DNA from: Escherichia hormaechei_A
Lineage (GTDB): Bacteria > Pseudomonadota > Gammaproteobacteria > Enterobacterales > Enterobacteriaceae
Length of the DNA: 64,000 bases
Direction of reading: 5' to 3'
NCBI GenBank assembly: GCA_042434945.1
Contig: CP170191.1
Coordinates: forward strand, 3,286,001 to 3,350,000
Shown: piece after piece, positions 37,995-46,892 of the stretch
How the letters are laid out: each line of letters begins with the position of its first letter
Numbering within the stretch: position 1 is the stretch's first letter
Made by a program: the position numbers and the translations under genes
Notes under the pieces: model-generated
Database searches by the model: none
What the model was told of the DNA's origin: nothing
Seen by the model: the letters and a program-made list of their open reading frames with translations, nothing else

Positions 37995-38681
37995 CAGCAT
38001 GAACTCCACCGCATCCGCGGCATGGATGGCGGCGGTATCGAAGACCGTTATCGGGCTTTGGTCTGCCGGCACCAGCAGGCCAATTTCGGTACAGCCGAAG
38101 ATAACCCCTTCCGCCCCCTGCTGCGCCAGTTTCTCAATCACGCTGACGTACCATGCGCGCGACGTTTCACTGAAGGTGCCCAGACACAGCTCATCAAAAA
38201 TAATCTGGTTAATGCGCGCCCGGTCAGCCTCTTCAGGGATCAGGCTTTCAATCCCGAACTGGCTGTTCAGCCGCCCGCGGTAAAAATCCTGCTCCATGGT
38301 GTAGCGCGTCCCCAGCAGCGCCACGCGCGTCATGCCGGCGGCACGTATGGCACGCCCGGTGGCATCCGCGATATGTAAGAACGGCAGCGAACAGCGGTCT
38401 TCAATGTGCGACGCCACCTTATGCATGGTGTTGGTACACAGCAGAATACCCTGCGCGCCCGCACGCTCCAGCCCGAGCGCGGCGTCCGCCAGCATCTGCC
38501 CGGCTTTGTCCCACTCCCCGCTCGACTGGCAGGCTTCTATTTCATGGAAATCCACGCTGTGCAGCAGCAGGCTGGCCGAATGCAGACCGCCCAGACGCTG
38601 TTTGACACCTTCATTAATCAGGCGGTAGTACGGGATCGTTGATTCCCAGCTCATGCCCCCTAACAGACCGATCGTTTTCAT
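37989..38681 (-). CDS. ygeA: Aspartate/glutamate racemase family protein, broad-specificity amino-acid racemase
   Basis: PLP-independent racemase with two catalytic cysteines, in GILLCTNTMHK and VIFGCTEIGLL. 230 residues, as in E. coli YgeA, for which racemization of several amino acids including homoserine is reported. Start at 38681 preceded by GGAGGAAAG, a strong ribosome site; a much longer in-frame extension upstream runs antisense through kdgF and is rejected. Gene order lysA-lysR-ygeA is as in K-12. Confidence 0.93.
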   Translation of the reverse strand: MKTIGLLGGMSWESTIPYYRLINEGVKQRLGGLHSASLLLHSVDFHEIEACQSSGEWDKAGQMLADAALGLERAGAQGILLCTNTMHKVASHIEDRCSLPFLHIADATGRAIRAAGMTRVALLGTRYTMEQDFYRGRLNSQFGIESLIPEEADRARINQIIFDELCLGTFSETSRAWYVSVIEKLAQQGAEGVIFGCTEIGLLVPADQSPITVFDTAAIHAADAVEFMLS

Positions 38682-38717
38682 CTTTCCTCCTGTGCGTTTC
38701 ACCCAGTGAAGCAAACT

Positions 38718-38733
38718 TGTGATCGCCTTTCCA
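38718..38733 (+). promoter_or_regulatory. Weak CRP-like site before kdgF
   Basis: TGTGATCGCCTTTCCA has a perfect left half (TGTGA) and a poor right half. Plausible because pectin genes are usually CRP-activated, but weak. Confidence 0.3.
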
Positions 38734-38781
38734 GTTATTTGGCTAAACGTTTCCTTTTCGCCGCGGGTGAGATAAATTAAT

Positions 38782-38796
38782 TGAAACAATGTTTCA
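38782..38796. promoter_or_regulatory. KdgR box before kdgF
   Basis: TGAAACAATGTTTCA, a perfect TGAAAC-N3-GTTTCA palindrome, 20 bases before the kdgF start. It matches the KdgR repressor consensus of pectinolytic enterobacteria. Confidence 0.8.
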
Positions 38797-38816
38797 TTAC
38801 ATAACAGGGCGAAAAT

Positions 38817-39140
38817 ATGTTTATTTTCCATAAAGAGACCACGCTTGAGGATCTGGGCAACGGCGTGACGCGTCGTATTCTGGCGCACGACGGCAGGATG
38901 ATGGCGGTGGAAGTGAATTTCGAGCAAGGCGCGATTGGCCCGATGCATAACCATCCGCATGAGCAGCTCACCTACGTTCTCTCGGGGGAATTTGAGTTCA
39001 CCATTGGCGAGGAGAAGCATGTGGTGATGGCGGGCGACACCCTCTATAAAGCGCCGCACGTGATGCACGGCTGCGTTTGCCTGAAACCCGGCACCCTGCT
39101 GGATACCTTTACGCCGGTTCGCGAAGATTTCCTGAAATAA
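38817..39140 (+). CDS. kdgF: Pectin-degradation cupin KdgF
   Basis: 107-residue single-domain cupin that opens unsaturated galacturonate rings, giving the linear keto form that feeds KduI. Metal-site cupin motifs are visible as GPMHNHPHEQLTYVLSGE and the later HVMHG. The N-terminus MFIFHKETTLEDLGNGVTRR fits KdgF of Dickeya and Yersinia. A KdgR box lies directly upstream. It marks the left end of the pectin island, absent here in K-12. Confidence 0.88.
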   Translation: MFIFHKETTLEDLGNGVTRRILAHDGRMMAVEVNFEQGAIGPMHNHPHEQLTYVLSGEFEFTIGEEKHVVMAGDTLYKAPHVMHGCVCLKPGTLLDTFTPVREDFLK

Positions 39141-39169
39141 AAAAAGGCGCTCAGTTGAGCGCCTTTTTT
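39140..39169. terminator. Bidirectional terminator between kdgF and fepE
   Basis: GGCGCTC-AGTT-GAGCGCC stem flanked by an A-run on the left and a T-run on the right, so it can end transcription from both convergent genes. Confidence 0.9.
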
Positions 39170-39173
39170 GATG

Positions 39174-40310
39174 TTATTCCGTAACCGGCTCAGGAAGTTG
39201 TTCCGGCAGCGGGTTGCGGGTGCTCATTGCCTCGCGCAGCAGCACGCTGCCACAGGCGAACAGTCCACCCAGAATACACGCCAGCAGCACGATCAGGGCT
39301 TTGCCCGGGCCATCTTTTTTCACCGGCATAGAAGGTGAAAGCTGGTATTTGAACGGCTCCAGGCTCACATCTTCGAAGGAAAGTTTTTGCAGCTGTGCCA
39401 GATAGTATTCGCGGTTCTGGAAATCGGCGTTCAGCTCAGAAACGTCCTTCAGATTTTTTTCAATCTGCAATTTCTGCGCAATCCCGTCCGCACCGAGGGC
39501 GACGGAATAATCCGGATCGTCTTTCACCGCCTGTCCATTGCTGTAGACCGGCTTTTTGATCCCTGCCGCGTTCGCCACTTCCAGCGAGTAGTTCAGGCGT
39601 TGCAGGTTGGTATTATGGATATTTGTCAGACGGACCCGATCCAGCTCCAGCTGCTGCTGAACCGTTTTGGTTCTCAGGATCAGCTGATCGCGAATGTTTT
39701 GCATGGTCTCCTGCTCGACGATGCGGGAGATGTACTGAATGTAACCATTCAACACTTTCTGCGCGTCCTCTGCCGTTGGGGCAGTGAAGCTTAACGTCCA
39801 GGAGAGGTACGGTGCTTTATCGGCATTTTTTTCCTGCGTGTTATCAACGGCTTTCATCTTTTCGGCAATATTGACCACCGCGCGGTGCAGCTCCAGCGGG
39901 TCAACCTGAGCGCCATCGAGCTGAGCCATCACGTAAGGTGAGCTCTTCATGTACTCTTCAAGCAGAGACTGGGACTGAAACTTTTTAACAAACAGATTAA
40001 ACACATCCGCACGGGTAATTTTCACGTCGACATCAAGCACCTGGAGCGCCACCATCATCTGGCGTAGCGAACTCCACTGCGTCTGTTCCGCGGGCGTAAT
40101 GACCGCTTTACTGGTCCATTTTTGCGGTATCAGAAAGGCGATTGCCAGGCCGACCAGTGCAAATGCAAAGACAATGGTGATGATGCGTTTTTTTGCTGCC
40201 AGCAGGACGTCCAGCAGACCCAGAAGATCTATTTCTTTAGCGCTGACCGCCGGGGGAGCATAGTGAGGAAAGTTGAGATCCGTATGTTTTTTGAAATCCA
40301 TCGCTGACAT
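39174..40310 (-). CDS. fepE: Wzz-family LPS O-antigen chain-length regulator, FepE-like
   Basis: 378-residue inner-membrane polysaccharide co-polymerase that sets very long O-antigen chains. Two membrane helices (about 37-57 and near residue 340) flank a large periplasmic coiled-coil domain (wzz fold). The motif LNYSLEVANAAGIKKPVYS and the C-terminal QLSPSMPVKKDGPGKA match E. coli FepE closely. Start at 40310 chosen over an upstream ATG because it gives the family N-terminus. The usual fepE site is the enterobactin cluster, so its place in a pectin island is unusual. Confidence 0.88.
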   Translation of the reverse strand: MSAMDFKKHTDLNFPHYAPPAVSAKEIDLLGLLDVLLAAKKRIITIVFAFALVGLAIAFLIPQKWTSKAVITPAEQTQWSSLRQMMVALQVLDVDVKITRADVFNLFVKKFQSQSLLEEYMKSSPYVMAQLDGAQVDPLELHRAVVNIAEKMKAVDNTQEKNADKAPYLSWTLSFTAPTAEDAQKVLNGYIQYISRIVEQETMQNIRDQLILRTKTVQQQLELDRVRLTNIHNTNLQRLNYSLEVANAAGIKKPVYSNGQAVKDDPDYSVALGADGIAQKLQIEKNLKDVSELNADFQNREYYLAQLQKLSFEDVSLEPFKYQLSPSMPVKKDGPGKALIVLLACILGGLFACGSVLLREAMSTRNPLPEQLPEPVTE

Positions 40311-40556
40311 AACTGTTCTTCTTTTAAGGATGCAGTGAAATTCTGCCTGACTGGTTCCGGTGTAACAAATCATACAAGAATGTAAGAATTATCTGAATGA
40401 CGAATTGGTACATCTGTAGACCTGCTATCAGATCTGGTAGTTAGCCACGCTGCGTGACTATTCTTATTCCCGCTCCCTTTTTGCTTCATTATCTCTTCCT
40501 CATGGCCGGCGGCAAAGCTTCGTGAAAAGTCAAAAATGCCACCTCCCTCACTATAT

Positions 40557-40571
40557 TGAAACAGCGTTTCG
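40557..40571. promoter_or_regulatory. KdgR box upstream of togM (distal)
   Basis: TGAAACAGCGTTTCG, one mismatch from the TGAAAC-N3-GTTTCA palindrome. A CRP-like site (40568-40583, TTCGA-N6-TCACA) overlaps its right edge, which would fit repression by competition. About 285 bases before togM. Confidence 0.65.
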
Positions 40572-40632
40572 ACGCCGATCACATTTCCACCATTAAGCGA
40601 ATGACGCAGAAATAAATCGCAATAATATAAAA

Positions 40633-40647
40633 TAAAACGATGTTTTA
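40633..40647. promoter_or_regulatory. KdgR box upstream of togM (proximal)
   Basis: TAAAACGATGTTTTA, a perfect palindrome with the KdgR half-site spacing (N3) but A/T in place of the outer G/C. Weaker than the distal box. Confidence 0.5.
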
Positions 40648-40854
40648 GTATCCAAGAACGCCGGTTCAGCTCTTTTGAAACCAGAAGCGCTTACAGCACA
40701 AAGAAAGACAAAAAAGCGTTAAAAAACAAACGTAGATTTCGCCGTTGCCAGACGTTGCACCCTGAATTTCAGCTCTCATGCCGCGCATCGCAGGCCTGGG
40801 AAAATGTAACAAAGCAGATTTCGTATTAAACCATTGATTGCCAGGTAGGTATGT

Positions 40855-41745
40855 ATGAATGAAAACAAGCTGCTGGGGCTCGCATGGATATCACCCTACA
40901 TCATCGGGCTGATACTCTTTACGGCATTCCCCTTCGTCTCATCGTTTTTCCTCAGCTTTACGGATTACGATTTGATGAGTCCGCCGGTGTTTAACGGCAT
41001 TGAAAACTATCGCTACATGTTTACCGAAGACACGCTCTTCTGGAAATCCATGGGCGTGACCTTTGCCTATGTATTTTTAACCATCCCGCTAAAGCTCGCC
41101 TTTGCATTAGGAATTGCCTTTGTCCTGAACTTTAAATTACGCGGCATCGGCTTTTTCCGAACGGCCTACTATATTCCGTCGATCCTCGGCAGCTCCGTCG
41201 CCATTGCCGTATTGTGGCGCGCCTTATTTGCCATCGATGGCCTGCTGAACAGCTTTATCGGCGTATTTGGCTTTGATCCGGTGAACTGGCTGGGCGAACC
41301 GTCGCTGGCGCTGATGTCCGTTACCCTGCTGCGCGTCTGGCAGTTCGGTTCCGCGATGGTCATCTTCCTGGCCGCGCTGCAAAACGTACCGCAGTCCCAG
41401 TATGAAGCGGCAATGATCGATGGCGCATCGAAATGGCAGATGTTCATGAAGGTGACCGTGCCGCTGATTACGCCGGTGATCTTCTTCAACTTCATCATGC
41501 AGACCACGCAGGCGTTCCAGGAATTTACCGGGCCGTACGTGATTACCGGCGGCGGGCCAACCTATTCGACCTATCTGTTCTCGCTCTACATCTACGACAC
41601 CGCGTTTAAGTATTTCGATATGGGCTATGGCGCGGCGCTGGCGTGGGTCCTGTTCCTGGTGGTGGCCGTCTTCGCCGGTATCGCCTTTAAGTCGTCGAAA
41701 TACTGGGTGTTCTACTCCGCCGATAAAGGAGGCAAAAATGGCTGA
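40855..41745 (+). CDS. togM: Oligogalacturonide ABC transporter permease TogM
   Basis: 296-residue MalF-type permease with six or more membrane helices; first half of the inner-membrane channel for oligogalacturonides. The EAA loop that docks on the ATPase is visible as EAAMIDGASKWQMFMKVTVP. Close to Dickeya TogM by motif and length. ATG preceded by CAGGTAGG. First gene of togMNAB, overlapping togN by eight bases. Confidence 0.9.
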   Translation: MNENKLLGLAWISPYIIGLILFTAFPFVSSFFLSFTDYDLMSPPVFNGIENYRYMFTEDTLFWKSMGVTFAYVFLTIPLKLAFALGIAFVLNFKLRGIGFFRTAYYIPSILGSSVAIAVLWRALFAIDGLLNSFIGVFGFDPVNWLGEPSLALMSVTLLRVWQFGSAMVIFLAALQNVPQSQYEAAMIDGASKWQMFMKVTVPLITPVIFFNFIMQTTQAFQEFTGPYVITGGGPTYSTYLFSLYIYDTAFKYFDMGYGAALAWVLFLVVAVFAGIAFKSSKYWVFYSADKGGKNG

Positions 41746-42640
41746 TATTCAACAACTCTCCACGGCAAGAAGCGTCGCCGAACGCGAAGTGGCCCGCACG
41801 CTGCGCAGAGAGAAAATCAACGCCTCCGTTCGCTATGTGATCCTGCTGGTTGTCGGCCTGCTGATGCTTTACCCGCTGGTGTGGATGTTCTCCGCGTCGT
41901 TCAAACCGAACCACGAGATCTTCACCACCCTGAGCCTGTGGCCTGCCCACGCCACCTGGGATGGTTTCGTGAACGGCTGGAAAACCGGCACCGAGTACAA
42001 CTTCGGCCATTACATGCTGAATACCTTTAAGTATGTGATCCCGAAAGTGATCCTGACCATTATCTCCTCCACCATCGTGGCGTACGGCTTTGCCCGCTTC
42101 GAGATCCCGTGGAAGAAGTTCTGGTTCGCCACGCTCATCACCACCATGCTGCTGCCCAGCACCGTGCTGCTGATCCCGCAGTACCTCATGTTCCGTGAAA
42201 TGGGCATGCTCAACAGCTATATGCCGCTGTATCTGCCGCTGGCCTTCGCCACTCAGGGGTTCTTCGTCTTCATGCTGATCCAGTTCCTGCGCGGCGTCCC
42301 GCGAGACATGGAAGAGGCGGCGCAGATTGACGGCTGTAACTCCATTCAGGTGCTGTGGTACGTGGTGGTGCCGATCCTGAAACCGGCCATTATCTCCGTC
42401 GCCCTGTTCCAGTTCATGTGGTCCATGAACGACTTTATCGGGCCGCTGATTTACGTCTACAGCGTGGATAAATACCCCATCGCACTGGCGCTGAAAATGT
42501 CCATCGACGTCACCGAAGGCGCGCCGTGGAACGAAATTCTGGCAATGGCGAGCATCTCCATTCTGCCATCCATCATTGTCTTCTTCCTGGCACAGCGCTA
42601 CTTCGTACAGGGCGTCACCAGCAGCGGAATTAAAGGTTAA
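41738..42640 (+). CDS. togN: Oligogalacturonide ABC transporter permease TogN
   Basis: 300-residue MalG-type permease; EAA loop EEAAQIDGCNSIQVLWYVVVP. The start at 41738 lies inside the togM end and follows AAAGGAGG, a strong site that indicates coupling; an upstream ATG in frame runs antiparallel to no known family and is rejected. Twelve bases separate it from togA. Confidence 0.9.
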   Translation: MADIQQLSTARSVAEREVARTLRREKINASVRYVILLVVGLLMLYPLVWMFSASFKPNHEIFTTLSLWPAHATWDGFVNGWKTGTEYNFGHYMLNTFKYVIPKVILTIISSTIVAYGFARFEIPWKKFWFATLITTMLLPSTVLLIPQYLMFREMGMLNSYMPLYLPLAFATQGFFVFMLIQFLRGVPRDMEEAAQIDGCNSIQVLWYVVVPILKPAIISVALFQFMWSMNDFIGPLIYVYSVDKYPIALALKMSIDVTEGAPWNEILAMASISILPSIIVFFLAQRYFVQGVTSSGIKG

Positions 42641-42652
42641 GAGGGAAATACC

Positions 42653-43780
42653 ATGGCTGAAGTTATTTTCAACAAGCTGGAAAAGGTCTACTCCAACGGC
42701 TTTAAAGCGGTACACGCTATCGATCTTAAAATTGCTGAAGGGGAATTCATGGTGATCGTCGGCCCATCCGGCTGCGCCAAATCCACGACCCTGCGCATGC
42801 TGGCGGGGCTGGAAACCATCAGCGGCGGCGAGGTGCGCATCGGCGACAAGATCGTGAACAACCTCGCGCCGAAAGAGCGCGGTATTGCAATGGTGTTCCA
42901 GAACTACGCCCTCTATCCGCACATGACGGTGCGCGAGAATCTGGCCTTTGGTCTCAAGCTGAGCAAACTGCCGAAAGATCAGATTGAGTCTCAGGTGAAT
43001 GAAGCCGCCAAAATTCTTGAGCTGGAAGAGCTGCTCGACCGCCTGCCGCGCCAGCTTTCCGGCGGCCAGGCGCAGCGCGTGGCGGTAGGCCGTGCGATTG
43101 TGAAAAAGCCGGATGTGTTCCTGTTCGATGAGCCGCTTTCAAACCTCGACGCCAAACTGCGCGCTTCGATGCGTATCCGTATTTCTGACCTGCACAAGCA
43201 GCTGAAGAAATCGGGAAAACCGGCGACCACCGTTTACGTGACCCACGACCAGACCGAAGCGATGACCATGGGCGACCGCATCTGCGTGATGAAGCTCGGC
43301 CATATCATGCAGGTGGACACGCCGGACAACCTCTACCACAAGCCGAAGAACATGTTCGTGGCGGGCTTTATCGGCGCGCCGGAGATGAATATACGCAAAA
43401 GCGTGCTGGTCGAAAAAGCGGGCCAGCTGCACATCGCCATTGGCGATGAAACCATGCCGCTGAACGCGGAGAAGCAGGAGAAAGTCGCGGCTTACGCGGG
43501 TCAGGAGATCTTCTACGGCGTGCGCCCGGAATTTGTGTCGCTCTCTGATGAGCCCTTCCCGAATGGCGGCTGTAGCGGGGAGATGGTGCGCGTAGAGAAC
43601 ATGGGCCACGAATTCTTTGTGTACCTGAAGGTCGCGGACTACGAACTGACCGCCCGAATCCCGTCCGATGAAGCTAAGCCAATGATTGATAAAGGGCTTC
43701 ATCGTAAGGTGTATTTCACGTTTGAGATGAACAAGTGTCATATTTTTGACGCAAAAACTGAACAGAACCTCTCTCTCTGA
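42653..43780 (+). CDS. togA: Oligogalacturonide ABC transporter ATPase TogA
   Basis: 375-residue MalK-type ATPase. Signature motif LSGGQAQRVAVGRAI, Walker B VFLFDEPLSNLDA, H-loop VTHDQTEA, then an OB-fold regulatory domain (about 240-370). The Walker A motif reads GPSGCAKSTT: the usually invariant glycine before the lysine is alanine. The DNA (TGC GCC AAA) is unambiguous. GCAKST occurs in some sugar importers, so it is probably functional. Thirteen bases before togB. Confidence 0.92.
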   Translation: MAEVIFNKLEKVYSNGFKAVHAIDLKIAEGEFMVIVGPSGCAKSTTLRMLAGLETISGGEVRIGDKIVNNLAPKERGIAMVFQNYALYPHMTVRENLAFGLKLSKLPKDQIESQVNEAAKILELEELLDRLPRQLSGGQAQRVAVGRAIVKKPDVFLFDEPLSNLDAKLRASMRIRISDLHKQLKKSGKPATTVYVTHDQTEAMTMGDRICVMKLGHIMQVDTPDNLYHKPKNMFVAGFIGAPEMNIRKSVLVEKAGQLHIAIGDETMPLNAEKQEKVAAYAGQEIFYGVRPEFVSLSDEPFPNGGCSGEMVRVENMGHEFFVYLKVADYELTARIPSDEAKPMIDKGLHRKVYFTFEMNKCHIFDAKTEQNLSL

Positions 43781-43793
43781 TGGAGTGATAAAA

Positions 43794-45080
43794 ATGAAAA
43801 AAGTGCTTTTAAGCGCAGCAATCTCCGCGACCCTGGGCCTTACCGCTTTGCCATCGATGGCGCAGAATGTGGATTTACGGATGTCCTGGTGGGGCGGCAA
43901 TGGCCGTCACCAGGTCACTCTGAAAGCGCTGGAAGAGTTCCATAAGCAGAACCCGGACATCAACGTAAAAGCGGAATACACCGGCTGGGACGGTCACCTC
44001 TCCCGTCTGACCACCCAGATTGCGGGCGGCACCGAGCCGGACGTGATGCAGACCAACTGGAACTGGCTGCCGATCTTCTCGAAAACCGGTGACGGCTTCT
44101 ACGATCTGAACAAGATGAAGGACGTGATCGACCTGTCGCAGTTCGATCCTAAAGAGCTGCAAACCACCACCGTGGACGGCAAGCTGAACGGCATTCCGAT
44201 CTCGGTGACGGCGCGCGTGTTCTACTTCAATGACGAAACCTGGAAAAAAGCGGGTATTGCGTACCCGAAAACCTGGGACGAGCTGATGGCGGCCGGTAAA
44301 ACCTTCGAGAGCAAGCTCGGCAAGCAATACTATCCGGTGATCCTGGAGCACCAGGATACGCTGGCGCTGCTGAATTCGTACATGATCCAGAAGTACAACA
44401 TTCCTGCGGTGGATGAGAAAACCAAAAAGTTCAGCTACACAAAGGAACAGTGGGTGGAGTTTTTCCAGACCTACAAAAAGCTGATCGACAGCCACGTCAT
44501 GCCGGACACCAAATACTATGCCTCGTTCGGTAAGAGCAACATGTATGAGATGAAGCCGTGGATCCAGGGTGAATGGGGCGGCACCTACATGTGGAACTCC
44601 ACCATCAACAAATATTCCGACAACCTGAAGCCACCGGCGAAACTGGAGCTGGGCAGCTACCCAATGCTGCCGGGCGCCACCGACGCGGGTCTGTTCTTCA
44701 AACCGGCGCAGATGCTGTCGATTGGTAAGACGACCAAAAACCCGGAAGCGGCAGCGAAGCTGATTAACTTCCTGCTCAACAGCAAAGAAGGGGTTGATAC
44801 GCTGGGTCTTGAGCGCGGCGTGCCGTTGAGCAAAGTGGCGGTGCAGTATCTGACCGAAGACGGCACCATTAAAGAGGACGATCCATCCGTGGCGGGCCTG
44901 CGCCTGGCGCAGTCGCTGCCGGCGAAACTCACCGTCTCGCCATACTTTGACGACCCACAGATTGTGGCGCAGTTCGGTACCTCTTTGCAGTATATCGACT
45001 ACGGGCAGAAAACCGTGGAAGAGACGGCCGCTGACTTCCAGCGTCAGGCGGAGCGTATTTTGAGACGTGCGATGCGGTAA
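43794..45080 (+). CDS. togB: Oligogalacturonide-binding periplasmic protein TogB
   Basis: 428-residue family 1 extracellular solute-binding protein. Sec signal peptide MKKVLLSAAISATLGLTAL with the cut expected after PSMAQ or nearby. It delivers oligogalacturonides from the periplasm to TogMN. Start at 43794 preceded by GGAG; the frame upstream overlaps the togA end and lacks a signal. Last gene of the operon, followed by REP sequence. Confidence 0.9.
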   Translation: MKKVLLSAAISATLGLTALPSMAQNVDLRMSWWGGNGRHQVTLKALEEFHKQNPDINVKAEYTGWDGHLSRLTTQIAGGTEPDVMQTNWNWLPIFSKTGDGFYDLNKMKDVIDLSQFDPKELQTTTVDGKLNGIPISVTARVFYFNDETWKKAGIAYPKTWDELMAAGKTFESKLGKQYYPVILEHQDTLALLNSYMIQKYNIPAVDEKTKKFSYTKEQWVEFFQTYKKLIDSHVMPDTKYYASFGKSNMYEMKPWIQGEWGGTYMWNSTINKYSDNLKPPAKLELGSYPMLPGATDAGLFFKPAQMLSIGKTTKNPEAAAKLINFLLNSKEGVDTLGLERGVPLSKVAVQYLTEDGTIKEDDPSVAGLRLAQSLPAKLTVSPYFDDPQIVAQFGTSLQYIDYGQKTVEETAADFQRQAERILRRAMR

Positions 45081-45087
45081 ACACAAA

Positions 45088-45157
45088 GCCGGGTGGCGGC
45101 TACGCCTTACCCGGCCTACAGGCTATCGTAGGCCCGGTAAGCGAAGCGCCACCGGGC
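45088..45157. repeat. Pair of inverted REP-type elements after togB
   Basis: GCCGGGTGGCGGCTACGCC and its near inverse GGCGCTTCGCTTACCGGGC face each other around GGCCTACAGGCTATCGTAGGC, a BIME-like arrangement between the convergent togB and araE. May protect transcript ends. Confidence 0.8.
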
Positions 45158-45164
45158 AATGACA

Positions 45165-46580
45165 TTACACGCCGATATTTCTCAACTTCTCGCCTGCCAT
45201 CAGTTTGCGTTCGATATGTTCCAGCGTGACATTTTTGGTTTCCGGAATGAGCCAGAAAGTAATGCCCACAAACGCAATGTTCAGCGCAGTGTAGAGCCAG
45301 AACGTACCGGCAGCGCCAATGCTATCAAGCAGTGTCAGGAAGGTCGCGCCGATAATCATATTCGACACCCAGTTCGTGGTGGTCGAACAGGTAATACCGA
45401 AATCGCGGCATTTCAGCGGCTGAATTTCAGAGCACAGGATCCACACCACTGGCGCGGCGCTCATCGCATAACCGGCAATACACATCATCGTCATGCCAAC
45501 AGAGAGCCAGGACAAGCCACTGGAAGCCGTACCGTTATCAAACTGCATCAGGCAATAGCCCAGCACCAGAGTGCCTAACGCCATCACGCTGAAACCAATT
45601 TTCAGAGCCGGTTTACGCCCTGCTTTATCTACCGTAAACACCGCAATAAAGGTGGCGAACATAAAGGTCAGCCCTACGACCAGAGTCGCAATCATCTGTT
45701 GTTCTGTGGTCGTAAAGCCCGCCATTTTGAAGATACGCGGCGCGTAGTACATGATGATGTTCATACCGGTAAACTGCTGCATCGCCTGCAACAACATACC
45801 GAGAAACACAGCACGACGGACGTTACGGTTGATCTTAAACAGTGCCCAACCGCCCTGTTTTAACTTCAGGCTTTCACGAATTTCGTTGAGTTCTTCTCGC
45901 GCTTTTTCCGACGTATCGCGCAGCATACGCAATACTTCTTCCGCCTCAATATGACGCCCCTTTTCCGCCAGCCAGCGCGGGCTATTTGGCAGGAAGACTA
46001 CCAGAATAATCAGCAGAACTGCTGGTAAAGCAAGAACCCCCAACATTGCGCGCCAGTTACCGCTATAACTGAACGCTGTATCGGATAAAAACGCCAGCAC
46101 GATGCCGAGTGTGACCATCAACTGGTACATACTGATCATCTTACCGCGAACGTTTTCACTTGCCATTTCAGAAAGATACAGAGGAGCGGTGTAAGACGCG
46201 ATCCCGACAGCAATGCCCAGCACCACACGAGCGGCGATTAACATCTCTACGCTGGTCGCAAAAGCGGACCCTATAGAACCGAGTACAAACAGGATGGCCC
46301 CCGCCATCAGGCTGTATTTACGCCCCAGGCGGAACGACAGCCAACCATTAAACAGCGCACCAATTGCTGCTCCGAGCATCATGCTACTAACCACCCACTC
46401 TTGCAGGCGGTTGCTTAACGTAAAGTGGTCGGTAATAAAGGGCAGTGCGCCAGCGATAACGCCGATATCCAGACCAAACAGTAAACCGGCTACGGCGGCC
46501 GCAACAGAAACAAACTGGTTCATGCGTCGGGTATCGCGCAGCGCAGCGGGCATAAGGGTAGAGTCATTTACAGATGTCAT
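45165..46580 (-). CDS. araE: Arabinose-proton symporter AraE, hybrid coding sequence
   Basis: Low-affinity L-arabinose/H+ symporter of the sugar porter MFS family, 471 residues, 12 membrane helices. Sugar-porter signatures are visible: GRKYSLMAGAILFV, VPESPRWL-like FLPNSPRWLAEKGR and the C-terminal PETKNVTLE. The first about 57 residues differ from K-12 (MTSVNDSTLMPAALRD) while the remainder matches K-12, so a switch lies near 46,400. In K-12 araE also sits between ygeA and kduD. Start at 46580 preceded by AGGAAAC. Confidence 0.95.
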   Translation of the reverse strand: MTSVNDSTLMPAALRDTRRMNQFVSVAAAVAGLLFGLDIGVIAGALPFITDHFTLSNRLQEWVVSSMMLGAAIGALFNGWLSFRLGRKYSLMAGAILFVLGSIGSAFATSVEMLIAARVVLGIAVGIASYTAPLYLSEMASENVRGKMISMYQLMVTLGIVLAFLSDTAFSYSGNWRAMLGVLALPAVLLIILVVFLPNSPRWLAEKGRHIEAEEVLRMLRDTSEKAREELNEIRESLKLKQGGWALFKINRNVRRAVFLGMLLQAMQQFTGMNIIMYYAPRIFKMAGFTTTEQQMIATLVVGLTFMFATFIAVFTVDKAGRKPALKIGFSVMALGTLVLGYCLMQFDNGTASSGLSWLSVGMTMMCIAGYAMSAAPVVWILCSEIQPLKCRDFGITCSTTTNWVSNMIIGATFLTLLDSIGAAGTFWLYTALNIAFVGITFWLIPETKNVTLEHIERKLMAGEKLRNIGV

Positions 46581-46661
46581 AGTTTCCTGCCTCAACAGCG
46601 AAATTCGTTAAGTGAAATTACGAGATACCGGAAGAAAGTGTCAGGCCGGAACTGGTGAAGA

Positions 46662-46678
46662 TATGGATTATTTCGCTA
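46662..46678 (-). promoter_or_regulatory. AraC half-site before araE
   Basis: On the minus strand TAGCGAAATAATCCATA fits the AraC I1 consensus TAGC-N7-TCCATA exactly, about 80 bases before araE. A weaker second half-site probably lies 21 bases upstream. Confidence 0.75.
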
Positions 46679-46691
46679 CGACATACCGATC

Positions 46692-46707
46692 TGTGATGGA
46701 CATTACA
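46692..46707 (-). promoter_or_regulatory. CRP site before araE
   Basis: TGTGATGGACATTACA is one base from TGTGA-N6-TCACA. It sits upstream of the AraC half-site, the order known for the E. coli araE promoter. The remainder of 46581-46892 is AT-rich with no gene. Confidence 0.7.
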
Positions 46708-46846
46708 ATTTCAAATCAGGGTGGTTTAACCTTATTTTTTATTAATTAGTTAATATTTAAGCAATAAATGTGTGATACCCATCATCCATTCCTTTTCAGT
46801 ATGGATTTTTCATCTTTAAGGATATGGATAAAGCCAATTTTGGCGC

Positions 46847-46876
46847 AAAAAAAAACCTCTGCCTGAGGGCAGAGGT
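46847..46876 (-). terminator. Terminator of kduD
   Basis: Minus-strand stem ACCTCTGCC / GGCAGAGGT (three-base loop) followed by a nine- to ten-T run, 17 bases past the kduD stop. Confidence 0.9.
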
Positions 46877-46892
46877 TCTTTATTCGGGCTGA

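Larger units (their letters stand above)
40311..40854. other. 544-base intergenic region between fepE and togM
   Basis: No convincing gene. It holds two KdgR-like palindromes and a possible CRP site (listed separately), and by position the promoters of the divergent fepE and tog genes. Confidence 0.6.

Noticed and set aside
37989..39068. A much longer ygeA starting at 39068
   Set aside because: The extension is antisense to kdgF and its KdgR box; the 230-residue form has a strong ribosome site and matches the E. coli length.
41687..45086. Long antisense frames across togMNAB (about 400 codons each)
   Set aside because: Compositional shadows of well-supported genes, rich in His/Gln/Arg with no family match.
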